A DNA stretch of 64,000 nt from Macrothele yani. Lineage: Eukaryota; Arthropoda; Arachnida; Araneae; Macrothelidae. The stretch is from NCBI GenBank assembly GCA_039090855.1, contig CM077005.1, positions 74,954,607 through 75,018,606 of the forward strand. Reading direction: 5' to 3'. Numbering within the stretch: the first letter of the stretch is position 1; every line of letters starts with the position of its first letter. A program made the translations under genes and the position numbers. Under the pieces are notes generated by a model that was not told the DNA's origin, ran no database searches, and was given only the letters and a program-made list of their open reading frames with translations. Positions 11,131-23,035 of the stretch are shown here, piece by piece.

Positions 11131-14100
11131 ACGGACGGACAAAGCTGGAACATATACGCTTCTTCAACTTACGGTTAGAAAGCGTAAAAAATGGTCAAGA
11201 TTGATTTTACAACCTCGACGAAGGAATCAGAATACCTGTACCTGACTTCTCTGACACAATAACTAAACTTAAACCGACTGCCTTCTACTTATTCACAAGG
11301 TATGTACCAATTCCCGTTTCTGGCATTTTCCAGAAACAATACGATCCAATGTAATGTTAGTGGTGGTAGGGGGTAGTTGCGGCTTGTAATGGATGCAGTC
11401 AGCAAAAAAAGAGTCATAGTAAAGGTCATGGTGTGTGCTAACACCTAATAGCCTGTCCGCTCCACGTCCTCTAATATCTTTTTCGTAACTCGCTCCCTTT
11501 ATCCACATGAATTATCCAGTACCTGCTGGAAAATGAAAGAGTGAATAAACAGTTTTAAGCAATACATTAATTTTGTATCAAGTAAAGAAATGGAACCTTT
11601 GTGGATTTATTACTCTCACAATATCATACTCTCACAATATGATATCGCACAAGCATACATAATTAAATACCTCAAAATTGGGATACGAATGTTCTAACCT
11701 CGCTTTTGGATTTAGCGTGATGTCGAAACCCTAAAAACATTAAAATTTCCAACGCAATGAATTCAACGTCGATTAGTGTAATGAGGTTCTGAAGAACACC
11801 TACCTATACAAACTAATGCTTTAATGTATTGCAGTATTTCGTATGGAGAGAGAGGAGGGGGGGAGATTTCTAGATTGTCCGATTGCGCTTGAAATACGTC
11901 TTGCAGTATTTGTTACAACAGGAAACTGCCAGCGTTCTGTCAGTTAGATAAAGTTCACCATCAAACCTTTACGTCAGTAGTCTTGATATTCTGATCGCAA
12001 AGAAGAAAATTCTAAAGATAATTGATTTAGATAATGTAACTGATTGATTTGTGGGAATTATGATAAGAAAACAAGGTTTTTTTATAATCTTTGGCACACA
12101 GAGGATGACAGCAAACATTAGATTTGTTCAATGTATAAAATAATTTCAATATAGCAGCTTTGAAATGCTTGTTTCTCAAAATTCAGTTCTTCTTGTCGTG
12201 TAGATACAGTAATTTTACCCACTCTGTGATCAACATTCGTAAAGTTCATATGATACGTATCATCTCTTGCAACATTTATAACCCATACAGAGCTCAGTAT
12301 AGAGTTATTCAGTGCCATCACTGAGAAGCCTGAAGCGCTTCGTGCAATAAAATATAATTACTCGTAGTTCATCTTTCGTCATTTAAAATTATAGATGACG
12401 TTAGAAGTAAGCTAATTTATTCGTTTCCCAATTTAATAGTGTTAATCTTTAGTGCATAATTTCAGGGAAAAATGTTGGGCGATTATTCATAAAACTTCGG
12501 CAGACTGCAAAAAACACAACGAATTTTTAAGATAGCAAGAATTAGAATAACGATTGTCACGTGGAATATTAATTAGTACATTTAAAAGTATTGTGGATTT
12601 CTCTCTTAACTGTACATGATTCTTCAGGGTATAAAGTCAACATCTGTGTTTCATTAATCAATATTACATGTAATGATCAGTGTCCTAATTTGCATTCAAG
12701 TGTTTTTCAATACTTAACCGAAATTAGTTTTTGCGCGGCAGTTTTATCAATATTGTATGAGAAAAGGAATTAACCTTATTTGCCTGGGGCATTGGCGCAC
12801 TGACACTCATCGTTTAAAATAAATGGAAAATGAATATCGCTGAAATACAGTTTCCATCTTTTTTTTAATGCACATTTTTTTTAAATGAGAGGCGTTTTTG
12901 TGCTTCTTATTTCGTGTCGACATTAATTTACATTATTTTCCTTTTATTCGTCTTTTAAACTTTTACTGAAAATGAACAAACAAAATTTAATTTGCTTTCT
13001 GCAAATTTTGGAATTCTTGTCTTTAAGTAAGATTCAGAATGTATTTAATGTAAAATTAAACTAAAATTACTATAACTTATGTCATGTTCAAAAAGTACTC
13101 TTTCCTTCTTTTACCATTGTCAGAATAATCTTGCTGTACTTCGAGAATTGTGGTCGGTCGTAACACACATCACATCCTTGCTACATAATTCTACATTTCA
13201 GTACACGTATATTGCAAAGTGTCGGAATAAAGCTAATCAACAAGTGCATTGAAGTGTAATCATCTCCTTACATTTGTAATCAAGAAGTTATCGTTCTTAG
13301 TCTGAACTACTGTCGAAAGGAAATAGGATGTATCAAAAATCTGCATACAGCAAGCGATACGTCATAACGAAAATAGCTTAGGAAACGCAAGCCTCTGCTA
13401 CTATAGTAAAACATTATTTTCATGTGATTCTTAAGTAATTTCTCACGTGGTTGTTATTTTGGAGATATAATTCGGGATGCTCTACAATTTGTTCATTCTA
13501 GTCTTTTGGTCCCTGCGAAATTTCTATAAATTTTGAAATAAATAAAAAATGGTGTTGCAATGATGTGAATCAGTTGGCTAGGTTTATATCTCGTTAGCAG
13601 CATTTGTAAGATTAACTTCTGAATTTTCTACTATCATACCCTGTCCGTGGAATTTGGAGATCACTGTCTGGATTTCTTTTTTAATTTTGGTGTTTAGCAA
13701 CATCCGTGAGCATCTGTTGTTATAAGGAGTTGCCCATCTCCAATTTAGGAAGACGTTATTTATGGAAGTGGCAAAGCCAGCGCCATATTATAAAAATGGC
13801 GTCCACGCGTCATCGAAGACCCAAATACTAGCTCAACTCGGACGATTTGCTAGATAATTATAGCCCCAGACAATCGGGGCATTCACTGAAAAAAATAGTG
13901 GCTTTAGTCTTTTAGCGAATTGTTTAGCGGGCCGTAATACCAAAATCAGAGCCTAACTTGGGTACATTAAAGTTTTTCACGATCTCAGTTTTTCCAAATG
14001 GGCTTTATATTTCACTAAACGATTCCCCTATTCTTATTTGAGGTAATTTAGTTTTTAATTGATATAAAAATAATTATTGAAAGAATTTGAGAGTTCGAAG

Positions 14101-17100
14101 GAAGAGAAAGCACCGGTACTGAGTAACAAACATAGCAAATACATCTCATGCTCTCTCTCAGCCAAGGTCGTTAATGAAAACATAATTTTTTGAGGTATGC
14201 CATATCTACCTGAAAAATACTTGATATTTTGAGACTATTCTGTACATAATATCTTCAAAATGCATGCCCACTTGGGCACATGAGGCTTTTATGAAATTTA
14301 CATTATGGTTCAACTTACCAGTCAGACTGCTGACGAATCACTTAACGGCAGTTGTCAGAAATGAATTTATGGCATTCCCGAGAATAATCTTTCCAGCAAA
14401 CTGAATAGCCAGATCTTTATAATTTTTACCCCGTGTGAATTCCTCGCAAAGTAACATATTTTCAGAGATAATTAACCTTTTAACCGGCTAGAATGAATTA
14501 ACCAGGGTTTAGCTAAATGAGCTGAAATCATCTTGAACGAATTTGCTGTCTGAGAAGTGAGCCAAATATAGCCACAGCGAATCATTGTTGGTACGTTTAG
14601 TATCCCAATGTAGCTGGAACTCACAAAACTAAAACATCAGAAACGTTTCTTGCCCACTTCGGTTATTCAAAGTGATCATTTTGGGTGATGATTGACACTA
14701 ATTGTTTCTGATTGTTAACCTGATGAAGGGGTATAATAATGACGATGAACCTAAGAAAAATGCTCTAATGTCATGATATGATGTCAGTGTTAGGACAACT
14801 GGACTTGAAGCAGAGAATAAAGGAATTGAAGGGAGTGCTTATCACCTGTGAGAGGTTTATTGTCGTTTCTGCTGTGATGTGGGTGAAAAGGAATTGTTTT
14901 GCCGTGTAAACAAGCAGCTTTTGTTGAACCTTGCAGCTGTGTGACTATTTCGTTTTTGGGAGCGCAGGAAATTTGTAGGTAATGCGCCCTAAAGCTGAAG
15001 CTGATTTTATGCACCCTTTGGTCCATTTAAATCGACTCTTTAAGGGGTCCAGGATAGATTCACTTTTCATAACATGGAACCACACGTTTAACAAATTTGC
15101 TTAACCGTCATTCTAATTCGGGAAAATTGAGTAGAGATTATTTTCCTCGTGGTTATCAGCGCCACGGTATGTATAGCGCGCATGATTTTGCGAAAATATG
15201 TCAACTGATATGCCAACATGGACACTATATGAGTTAGGAAATAAGTGCAATTAATAGGCCATTTTAAATAATCCCGTAAGTTTTTCTCAAGTGTTAGTGC
15301 CAAGCATCACATAAGATTTCACGTTCAAACGCATATTTCGAATTACTATCACTGAAAGTTTTGCTTAGCATTTTACAGTCCCACCAATCGCATTGACAAT
15401 CCAATAGTTCTTCATACACCTATGCTTTCACATATTTAACCGGGCCTCATTTTATGTGACCATTTCAAACATTTTTTGTGACCGCCTTCAACCGGTATTT
15501 AAGTCAAAGCAAAATAGGAAGCCATTCCTTGCATTAGAGAAGGAAAACGAAGTTAATGGTGCTGCTATACACATTTCCTTTCCCGTTAGTAATTCTAGCA
15601 AAAAAAAAACAGTTTTGCTGCAACGGATGTCATGTTATTCAACAAGCAAAGCAGTTAGGCAGTGTTTATGACGTATAGACTATTGTCGGAATGTTGATTA
15701 TTGGTGTGATTAATTAATGAAATTGAAATTTCAATAAGACTGAAATCAATACTGTGTGGTTTAACAAGTTGTACTAGTAACTCAAGAACTTCAAGCTGCT
15801 ATTATTATTTCTTTACATTCACGACGGATGCAAACAGCAGCAAATTAATGGCATGACTGTACCTAGTTGTATCGCATACAGCAACAAAACCAAATGGTGG
15901 AAAAGCCGCAAAATATTGGCATTCCGTTTTTTATTACGTCATTTACTAGAATATTTTATGAGGTACACATGGAACACCCATTTCTTTCAAGTGTCGCCAC
16001 TTAGCTACCAATCGAACCTTCTAGCTGCGCGGGCAATCATCAATAGCATCACAAAGTACATTTAAGTTTGTATTTGCAACTGATCTCAAACCTCGCTTTA
16101 GGCTTTCAATGGTAACAAATCTGGTAGTGCACACCTTGATCTCAAAAATGTACCACAATATACCTGCAATCAAACAGATTGGAGTTTTGTGGTCAGTCGG
16201 CATGTAAATGAACTCAGGAGCGTTGTGAAAATCGTGAAAATGTAAACACAACGTGTTGTGTGCTTTGTGTTTACATTTTCAGAAGCGTTATCCTAGAGCC
16301 ATGGTTGGGTTACTCTGGCTTTGTGTGTGTCCATTCTGTACCATTATCAAGACTCCAGTCTTGCTGGTGGTACAGAGTTGGTTGTTGGACATTGTCTTGT
16401 AAAAGGGTTACTCAAGTTTCTCTAAACCTGTTTTCTTACAGAAGTTGCTCTGATTTTCGCGATTTTTTCGCAGAAATGAACCGGTCTTAAAGCATGAGAC
16501 AACGGAATCAGCAAAACCATCACGGGCATCATCTAATGATCACATTGGGCAGGAGGGCAAGGGAGACATGTCCTGTCTTTCTGTTTTTTTTTCTGTTGTC
16601 CTCGGCGCTGAACATGGCATTGTTAGCTTACGGTCAAAGAGAGTGTTTTGCTCTGTTTACTCTGACTCTCTATAGCTCACTCAGTACTTGATGACCAATA
16701 GTCCGATGGTAAGCTCTCAAAATCTAGGTTTTCCTTTAAAATTCTTCACTCATTTCGAAGATTTACAGCATGATCTCTTGTTTTTACGGATATGATTTTT
16801 CAAATTTGAGGCCTTATCTGGTTTACCAATGCTGGCGGTTTAGTAGAACAAAGTCAGTCTGATATCTCTCTGCCATCAATTATGTTCAGTTCTCCATATA
16901 AATGGCTAGGTAAATAAAGCATGTGGTGTAATTCAACAAGTGCAATACTGTTTTTTCTAATGGGTCATTTAACCTCACTACACACTCAACAGCGTATAGC
17001 TGGTAATTTTTGACGTGATGTAAACTAACGCTCTCAGAACTATGGGTCGTCCATTGATCACAATGTTATACCAGTGTGCAAAACCAGAAGACAATATTTG

Positions 17101-17695
17101 CTACAGAACTTATCCCAAGTTAAGGTATGTCTTAAAGCTGCCCTGGTAAAACAAACTTAATTGCCTGGTTTCTATTACCGAGGCCATATCTGAAAACTTA
17201 ATTATGACGTCAGAACTAAATTATCGGTATATGAATATGACTTGAATATTTAAGTTTCAGGTGTCAACTAAGTATTCAAGTGCCTATTGCCTTTTATTCA
17301 GTGCACATTGGTTAAATCAATTATTTGATAATTCGATGTCTTCAATTTTTCGCACACAAATCGGAACGCTATTGATCTGAATGTCATTGTCGGCGTCTAA
17401 ATGAGACCTGTATGTTGCAAAATGTTGCAGAGAATATGCAAATTATCGATTAAGGCGGTTTTGTGCTCGTAACAGAAAACCGGATGCTACTCGTAAGTAC
17501 AACGCTCGATAATTCCTCTACATTTTACTATGGAGAGGAAAACTCTGTGGTTTGCCATTAATGGGTTGAGAGTTAAGGATGTCATTCCTCCTAAATCTGT
17601 AGGAATGTACAAGGTGGATAAAGATTAGTAGCTTATGAGATACAGCTAGCTGCATCACATAACTTTGAAATGCCACAAAGTATCATAAGCAAATC
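11131..17695. other. Long stretch without recognisable gene or element
   Basis: I read both strands for transposase, reverse transcriptase and tRNA-like signatures and found none that hold. Open frames are short (60-80 codons), AT-rich and without motif. The only structure noted is a 16-bp-stem hairpin at 16236-16280. Diverged host introns or very old repeats could be present and not visible by eye. Confidence 0.4.
16236..16280. repeat. Inverted repeat with 16-bp stem
   Basis: GAAAATGTAAACACAA on the left pairs with TTGTGTTTACATTTTC on the right across a 13-base loop containing GTGTTGTG. It is an isolated perfect stem with no flanking element that I can define. Confidence 0.7.
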
Positions 17696-17899
17696 GTGGA
17701 ACCATTTTCGGGAAGCAGAAACATTTCCAATAAGGCCAACTTAAGGTCAGCCATCAACACTCTTAAGAGATTTCTGTATTTCACTATTGGTGGTTTCTCG
17801 AAGTGGCTGAATGAATATTACGGGACTGAAACGTGCGTTTTCACTCAGAAAATGCGCAGTCACCTTCGCCATTCAGCATTTAATGGTCCACGACAAATG

Positions 17900-18690
17900 G
17901 CACGCATTTCAATAAACCTTCGTCACCATAGAGCCAACATAGGATGAGCAGAATGTTGTCGTTAGAGCTGTGGCTAACAGCGGAAAGTTGTGACGAGTGG
18001 CGGTTCATCTTCCAATCTGAAAATCGTTATGGTTTGGGGAACGTCCAGTATCGGAGTGCGTGCAGACCTCTACATCGTCAAGAGTGAATCATTGACCAGA
18101 TAGATTCTACAACACATTGTTTTTCCCTAAGAAAACAATCGCAGATTCATTAATCTGCATCAGCGATAGCAGTCGCTCTCGTTGAACACAGCTGGTTATC
18201 GTCATGCTTGATGAGCAGGACACTGCGCTCATGGATTGGCGAGCACGCTCGCCTGTTTCTTTTTTCCCTTTTCGGGAATTTAAGCACACCATAAGCAACT
18301 CTTAGAGCTATAGGCAGTCACTCTTCCCTAATTTAGGTCCACGGATTACAAGGACGTTAGAGAGAAAAGGACACCATCGGGAGAACACATGGCCTGTGCC
18401 TCATCCGGTGCTGGAACCTGGCCAATTCGGTCGAATGATCCTAAACCAGCGTCTCATACCACTCGACCACTGGGGCGGCTTATGCTCAACTGACCTCAAG
18501 CCTGTCGAACATACTTGGGACTTACTATACAGATGTATTTTAGAATTTCGAGCGCCTTTAATCTTTTTTCGGGTGTTGAAACATGCCCTCGAGAAAGACT
18601 GACAAAGAATCCCCCAAGAAATCTTCGATAACTGCGTGTTCTCGATGCCTTACAGGTGTGATGTCGTACTGAGAGTTAGAGGTGACCAAT
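17900..18690 (+). pseudogene. Tc1-like transposase relic, split by a SINE
   Basis: Upstream of the SINE, VMVWGTSSIGVRADLYIV (near 18030-18085) matches the central transposase block. Downstream, STDLKPVEHTWDLLYRC (from 18489) matches the third catalytic motif (SPDLNPIEHVWD) with its Glu kept. RIPQEIFDNCVFSMPYRC, VVLRVRG and HY then match the usual C-terminus. Stops and frameshifts are frequent. A minus-strand SINE at 18257-18479 lies exactly between the two halves. No TIRs could be defined. The part before 17900 may hold more of the N-terminal region but is too decayed to read. Confidence 0.8.
18257..18479 (-). mobile_element. tRNA-derived SINE (family I), diverged, inside Tc1 relic
   Basis: Read on the minus strand, it starts GCCGCCCCAGTGGTCGAGTG and ends in a short A-rich tail (plus-strand TTTCTTTTTT at 18257). 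It keeps the family body (CCTAAATTAGGGA-like, GGTGTGCTTAAAT-like tail). It is more diverged than copies at 24-28 kb, so it is probably an older insertion. Confidence 0.8.
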
Positions 18691-18922
18691 CAATCCACTA
18701 TATATCGTTGATTGATTTTTGCTCATCATCACTTTTCTGATTGCATTTTTGTTAATCCAAAATTTTTTTCTCATTTACAAAGTACATCAATATTTCAATT
18801 AAAATTCGTTTTGTTTACTTTTTGTTATGATTCAGCACACCGTTGGCTCACTATCATATTTTGAACCCAACTCATGGACGACAGATATGTTCACGTTAGA
18901 TATAACATTATGCTTAATTGTT

Positions 18923-19092
18923 TTGGCCATCTCAGTGGCGCTGTGGTCTATGCTCTGACTGACATAGGTCTACGTTCAAATCACGTAAGGCTATGTTGTG
19001 TTTGTCTAAAGGCACTGGCTCTGAAAATGGGCGACTGTGTGTAGCCCACTGAGTTGCTAATGGTGGTTGTTAAACCCCCAAACAAAACAAAA
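18923..19092 (+). mobile_element. tRNA-derived SINE (family I), diverged
   Basis: CTCAGTGGCGCTGTGGTCTA is a degenerate box A region and CGTTCAAATC a degenerate box B. The family body follows: TTGTGTTTGTCTAAAGGCAC, GGGCGACTGTGTGTAGCCCA, TGAGTTGCTAATGGTGGTTG and TTAAACCCCCAAACAAAACA at the end. It is a full-length but old copy. Confidence 0.8.
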
Positions 19093-19523
19093 TGTATCAT
19101 TTGCTAAGTGGAATTTTTTCCACATCAGGAGAATATTTTTTTCTCATTTTTGACGATTCTTTAGCGGCGGTAGCCAAAGTGAGGATGTTTCCAAATGGAC
19201 AAAAGTGGCACACACAGTAGAAAAAATGAATCTCTGGACGTAAGTATCAAACGCCCATTTAGCACACACAGAAAAAGAGCCTGTGAAACAACAAAAGAGA
19301 GAAACTGACGATTAAACACTTGGCAGAGAGAGGGCAAGATAAAAGCAGATTAAATGTTGAAGGAAAATCTGTATATTTTCGTGCCGATTTGTACGATCTG
19401 AACAAAACATCTTCCGTTTTTGCACGATATTCCATAAGACATTATTTAAAACCACTGACTTACTAAAATCTTTAATTCACATTTAAAAGGCATAATAATA
19501 CCGTAGTTTAAAACCATAAGACC
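19093..19523. other. 3' flank of Penelope-like element; no gene
   Basis: No coding signature is present. The right part, up to the repeated motif at 19524, may be untranslated sequence of the minus-strand Penelope-like element. I cannot place the element's end. Confidence 0.4.
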
Positions 19524-19554
19524 TTTCAGGCTCGCTACGAGCTCATCCTCAGAT
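19524..19554 (-). ncRNA. Hammerhead-like motif, copy 1
   Basis: On the minus strand the 31-base motif contains GGATGA, then a perfect 5-bp hairpin GCTCG-TAG-CGAGC, then CTGAAA. This order (GATGA, stem II, GAAA) is that of a hammerhead ribozyme core. The usual CUGAUGA is altered here to CTGAGGATGA. Penelope-like elements are known to carry hammerhead motifs in their flanking repeats, which makes the reading plausible. An identical copy lies 209 bp away. Activity is not shown. Confidence 0.45.
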
Positions 19555-19732
19555 GGGGGACTACAAACTAATGGAACAGGTGTCTAAATAACAAATTCTC
19601 CGTCACATGATTGAAGGATGCGCGACAAATATGCGTGTAAACAATCAATGAAAACTGCAAAAATGTTCTAGTGTGAGTTGTCACTTGAGTTTAAATGGTC
19701 ACTCCAGACAGCTGGTATCCACGAGTCTGGGA

Positions 19733-19763
19733 TTTCAGGCTCGCTACGAGCTCATCCTCAGAT
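19733..19763 (-). ncRNA. Hammerhead-like motif, copy 2, at the Penelope stop codon
   Basis: This is identical over 31 bases to the motif at 19524-19554. The TGA that ends the Penelope-like ORF lies inside it (ATC TGA GGATGA). The same hairpin GCTCG-TAG-CGAGC and CTGAAA follow on the minus strand. Placement directly at the end of the coding region, and its repetition, fit a terminal-repeat (pLTR-like) element of Penelope retroelements. Confidence 0.45.
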
Positions 19764-20770
19764 AGGGCAAGGGGTTTCTTCATTACAACAGGACAGGCTA
19801 TATCCACGGATAAATAAACTTTCCGCAAAGAGTGTGGTGAATTTCGTATTCACAGTGTTGAGGACACAGGAATCCTCCCAAATTGGTACATGAGTTCCTT
19901 TCGAAGTCAGTCTGGGTAGTGCCGTTGTTTGCGCACCCATTTTGACATTGTATCTGTGTTCCCTAATCCTGGTTCCCAATGTGCGTAATGTCGATCCTAT
20001 ATAGACTTTGTCTTCTAGGGACGCATCTGTAGCCCTTAGAGGTATACGGTATACCCCAAATCTATGGTCGTTATTCGTAGGATATTTTTCATTTCTGACT
20101 ATGGATAGGATATTTCTTGTTCTAATTCCAAAGGATACGTGGTTGTGTCGGCAGTGGTTCTTTAAGACGTTAACAACATCGGGAACACAGTCCATGGAAC
20201 CCACAAATCTATTTCTAATGGTTTTTCTCTGTAAAGTCGTGGATACTTGCATTGTAACCTTGTACATAATGTTGTTGACGATATTATTCGGATAGCCGTG
20301 CGTCAAGGCAATTTCGTAAATTTTATTAAATTCTTGTTGGCGAAGAGCGGCAGAAGAGGAATGTGAGGAAGCTTGTCGTACGAGGGAATACAGAACTGAA
20401 AGTTTGTAGTTTTCCGGGTGTGCTGAATTTCTGGGTATAATAGTGGAATGTGCCGAAGATTTGTGGTATATCGAGTAAGAGATATTCTGAGAATTAGGGT
20501 AGCGAACTAATTGAATATCCAAGTATGGGAGGAAATAATTGGTCTCGGTTTCAATGGTAAAATTGATTGTATTATATTGTGAGGATAATAGTTCAGAAAA
20601 AAGAGTAAGTTCTGCTATGGATGATGGCCAGAAAACAAGTACGTCGTCGACGTAGCAGAAATATAGTAATGGCTGAATTGGAGATTGAGCGAGAATTTTA
20701 TCTTCTAAGGATTGTAGCAGAACTTCAGCCAGTATTGGTGATAGTTGAAGGACTGAAAGAAAGTTTCAAA
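19758..20770 (-). pseudogene. Penelope-like retroelement, 3' half (RT fingers/palm end + GIY-YIG nuclease)
   Basis: One open frame runs on the minus strand from about 20770 to the stop at 19758 (~335 codons), with no start Met of its own. It begins in the reverse transcriptase: LQLSPILAEVLLQSLEDK, then the catalytic YVDD box (LLYFCYVDDVLVFWPS, about 20660-20610). The conserved PYLDIQLVRYPN and SIYHKSSAHSTIIP segments follow. The C-terminus is a GIY-YIG endonuclease: GVY, then YIGSTLRTLGTRIREHR with catalytic Arg and His, and AESLFI with the Glu. The RT domain upstream of ~20770 is missing or frameshifted, so it is 5'-truncated. The frame is otherwise intact. It would prime reverse transcription at nuclease-made nicks. 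Flanking hammerhead-like motifs support the family call. Confidence 0.88.
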
Positions 20771-20936
20771 ATCGTATGCGTGAATTTGTCGAATGGGATA
20801 CAGACAACTAGCGAATGCACATTTTATGGAGAAAGGTACTAAATGGCTGAACTCGAACATCAGTCCCGCGTAAATACCACCACAATGCAATGAGCCGAAG
20901 AATTATATATAATTCTTGATTATACTGAGTAATTAT

Positions 20937-22111
20937 ATACACTCAGTAAGCAAAACATTAGAGTTAGGAGTGATGGGCAGTTGACATGGACATCATCGCG
21001 CAGAGTAGAACAGACCCAAATCGAACGCATGTGATACATAAGTGGACATAAGGGATTCCCACAGTGTATTGCAATCGCGAAACATGCGGAAAAACGTGGT
21101 GATCTGAGCGACTTTGATCGTGGACGCGCTGTCGGAGCAAGACAGGTGGTCACTCTACCGTCCAAGTGGTAAGAACGCCAGGAATCAGGAGGGCAACGGT
21201 ATCAAGGTTGTACCGCGAGTATACCACAGACAGACGTACCAACGCCCAGAGAGCAAGCTGTGGTCAACCACCAGCCATTGATGACTGGGGTCGGCGTAGA
21301 CTATTCAGGCTCGTATAGACCGACAGCTTGGCAACTGCGACGCAAATCACATCTAGGTTAAATGTCGGAGACTCAAGCAGCGTCAGCAAGCAAACTGTAC
21401 GGTGCACAATACAAACCTTGGGGTACGGGAGCCAACGCTCTACAACCGTGCCACTGCTGATTGCTCGTCTCAGACATAACGCCTGGCCTGATGCCGAGAA
21501 CATCAAACCTGAACCTCTCCAGAGTGGCCAGCGTCGTATGCTGAGATGAATTCTGTTTTCAGCTATAATGAAGAGACAGGAGGGTGCTGGTGTGGCGTCG
21601 ACAGCATGAGGCCATAGCCTTGTCGCACCAGGTCGGTTCTGTTCAACGCGGTGGTGGCTCTATGATACGGGACCATTCTCTTGGGACGCATGTGGTCCCT
21701 TTATGTGTCTGGCATGTGCTGGGTGATCACCTACACGCTTTCATGGCCTTCGCGCATCCTGCGGCCGATCGTCTGTTCCAGGAGGACAATGCGCCATCCC
21801 AACGGGCCGCAACCCCCCAGGCATTGCTCGAGAAATACTCATCAGAGTTCAGAATCCCTCAGTGGCCCCAAAAGATTGAAGCTCTCCAGGATGCCCTGAA
21901 GGGAAACATCAGATCCACGATCCTGGATGGACTATCTGGCGGGTTCGTGGACAATGCTGCATCATGCATGTCTGGCATTATCTCCGGAAACCCTCTCGCA
22001 TCTGGTGGAGTCTATGCCTTGGCGTGTACAGGTTGCTATTTGTGCTAGAGGAGAACCAACATGTTATGATGTAGGTAACCTCTAATTTTTTTGTCCATTG
22101 AGTTTATGTAT
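20937..22111 (+). mobile_element. Tc1-like element, decayed (Tc1-2)
   Basis: The imperfect inverted ends start TATACACTCAGTAAGCAAAA (left) and TATACATAAACTCAATGGAC (right, read inwards), with TA at both edges. The transposase is recognisable in pieces: GDLSDFDRGRAVGARQVV near 21090, SVSKQTVRCTIQTLGYGS near 21380, then RLFQEDNAPSQRA near 21775 holding the second catalytic Asp, and EFRIPQWPQ. The SPDLNPIE block and the end of the domain are replaced or deleted. Frames shift at least three times. Length is ~1.18 kb. A family II SINE abuts its right end. Confidence 0.8.
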
Positions 22112-22112
22112 A

Positions 22113-22413
22113 TCAATGATAAATACACAGTTGACGTGGACGAGGAACATCAAATAGAAGTCATCGCTCTTTCTACGTTTATAAGTGAGTCACTGAAAAA
22201 CTCTCATCGGCCGCCACCGGAAATCGAACCCATGGTCTTCCAGTTTCGCGCCGGATATGCTTCCACTTCACCACAGCTGCCTCGAAATCTTCCAGACTCA
22301 CAAACGACAAGCTGCCAAACCACATGGCAGGGTTGCTTCTTTGGAGCCCCGCACAATGCTGGGGATTCACCACAGATGAACAGCAGAAACTGAACAAATA
22401 ACTAGAAGGCGAA
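22113..22413 (-). mobile_element. tRNA-derived SINE (family II), full-length copy
   Basis: On the minus strand there is a ~130-bp leader with CCCCAGCATTGTGCGGGGCT, then a tRNA-like domain. Its box A region reads GCAGCTGTGGTGAAGTGG and its box B region reads GGGTTCGATTTCCGG, and the ends pair as an acceptor stem (GGCAGC / GGTGGC). A tail body follows (GTGACTCACTTATAAACGTA) ending GTGTATTTATCATT. Short open frames across it are chance. Confidence 0.75.
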
Positions 22414-22527
22414 TGAATGATAAATACACAGTTGACTTGGACCAGGAACATCAAATAGAAGTCATCGCTCTTTCTACATTTATAAGTGAGTCACGGAAAA
22501 ATTCTAATTGGCCGCCACCTAGAATCG
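22414..22527 (-). mobile_element. SINE family II, 5'-truncated copy
   Basis: This contains only the 3' tail and the box B end of the tRNA-like part (minus strand). It lies head-to-tail with the copy at 22113-22413. It forms the left arm of an inverted repeat whose right arm is 22674-22785, differing at only a few bases. Confidence 0.75.
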
Positions 22528-22785
22528 AACTCCCGGCATTGTGCGGGGCTCCAAAGAAGCAACACTGTCATGTGGTTTGGCAGTTTGTCTTTTGTGAGTA
22601 TGGAGAATTTCGAGGCCGCTGTGGTGAAGTGAAAGCATATCCGGCGCGTAACTGGAAGTCTCGAGGTTTGATTCCCGGTGGCGGCCGATGAGAATTTTTC
22701 CGTGACTCACTTATAAACGTGGAAAGAGCGATGACTTCTATTTGATGTTCCTGGTCCACGTCAACTGTGTATTTATTATTCATTT
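22528..22785 (+). mobile_element. SINE family II, plus-strand copy
   Basis: It starts within the leader (GGCATTGTGCGGGGCTCC). It continues through CCGCTGTGGTGAAGTG (box A region) and GGTTTGATTCCCGGTGGCGG (box B region) to the tail GTGTATTTATTATTCATT. It is oriented opposite to the two copies on its left and the same as the copy on its right. Confidence 0.75.
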
Positions 22786-22786
22786 G

Positions 22787-23035
22787 CCTTCTAGTTATTT
22801 GTTCAGTTGCTGCTGTTCATCTTCGGTGAATCCCCAGCATTGTGCGGGGCTCCAAAGAAGCAACCTGTCATGTGGTTTGTTACTTTGTCGTTTGTGAGTC
22901 TGGAGGGTTTCGAGGCCGCTGTGGTGCAGTGGAAGCATATCCGGCGCGTAACTGGAAGACCCTGGGTTGGATTCCCGGTGGCAGCCGAAGAGCATTTTTC
23001 CGTGACTCACTTTTAAACGTGGAAATAGCAATGCT
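22787..23035 (+). mobile_element. SINE family II, plus-strand copy, tail shortened
   Basis: It begins with the true 5' leader (TTTGCCTTCTAGTTATTTGT), head-to-tail with the previous copy. It keeps the tRNA-like domain (GCCGCTGTGGTGCAGTGG to GGGTTGGATTCCCGG). It stops early in the tail at GTGGAAATAGCAATG. Confidence 0.75.

Noticed and set aside
15853..16065. Possible THAP-like zinc finger (TVPSCIAYSNKTKWWKSRK)
   Set aside because: Only one of the expected cysteines is present and no downstream CxxH follows; the resemblance is too weak.
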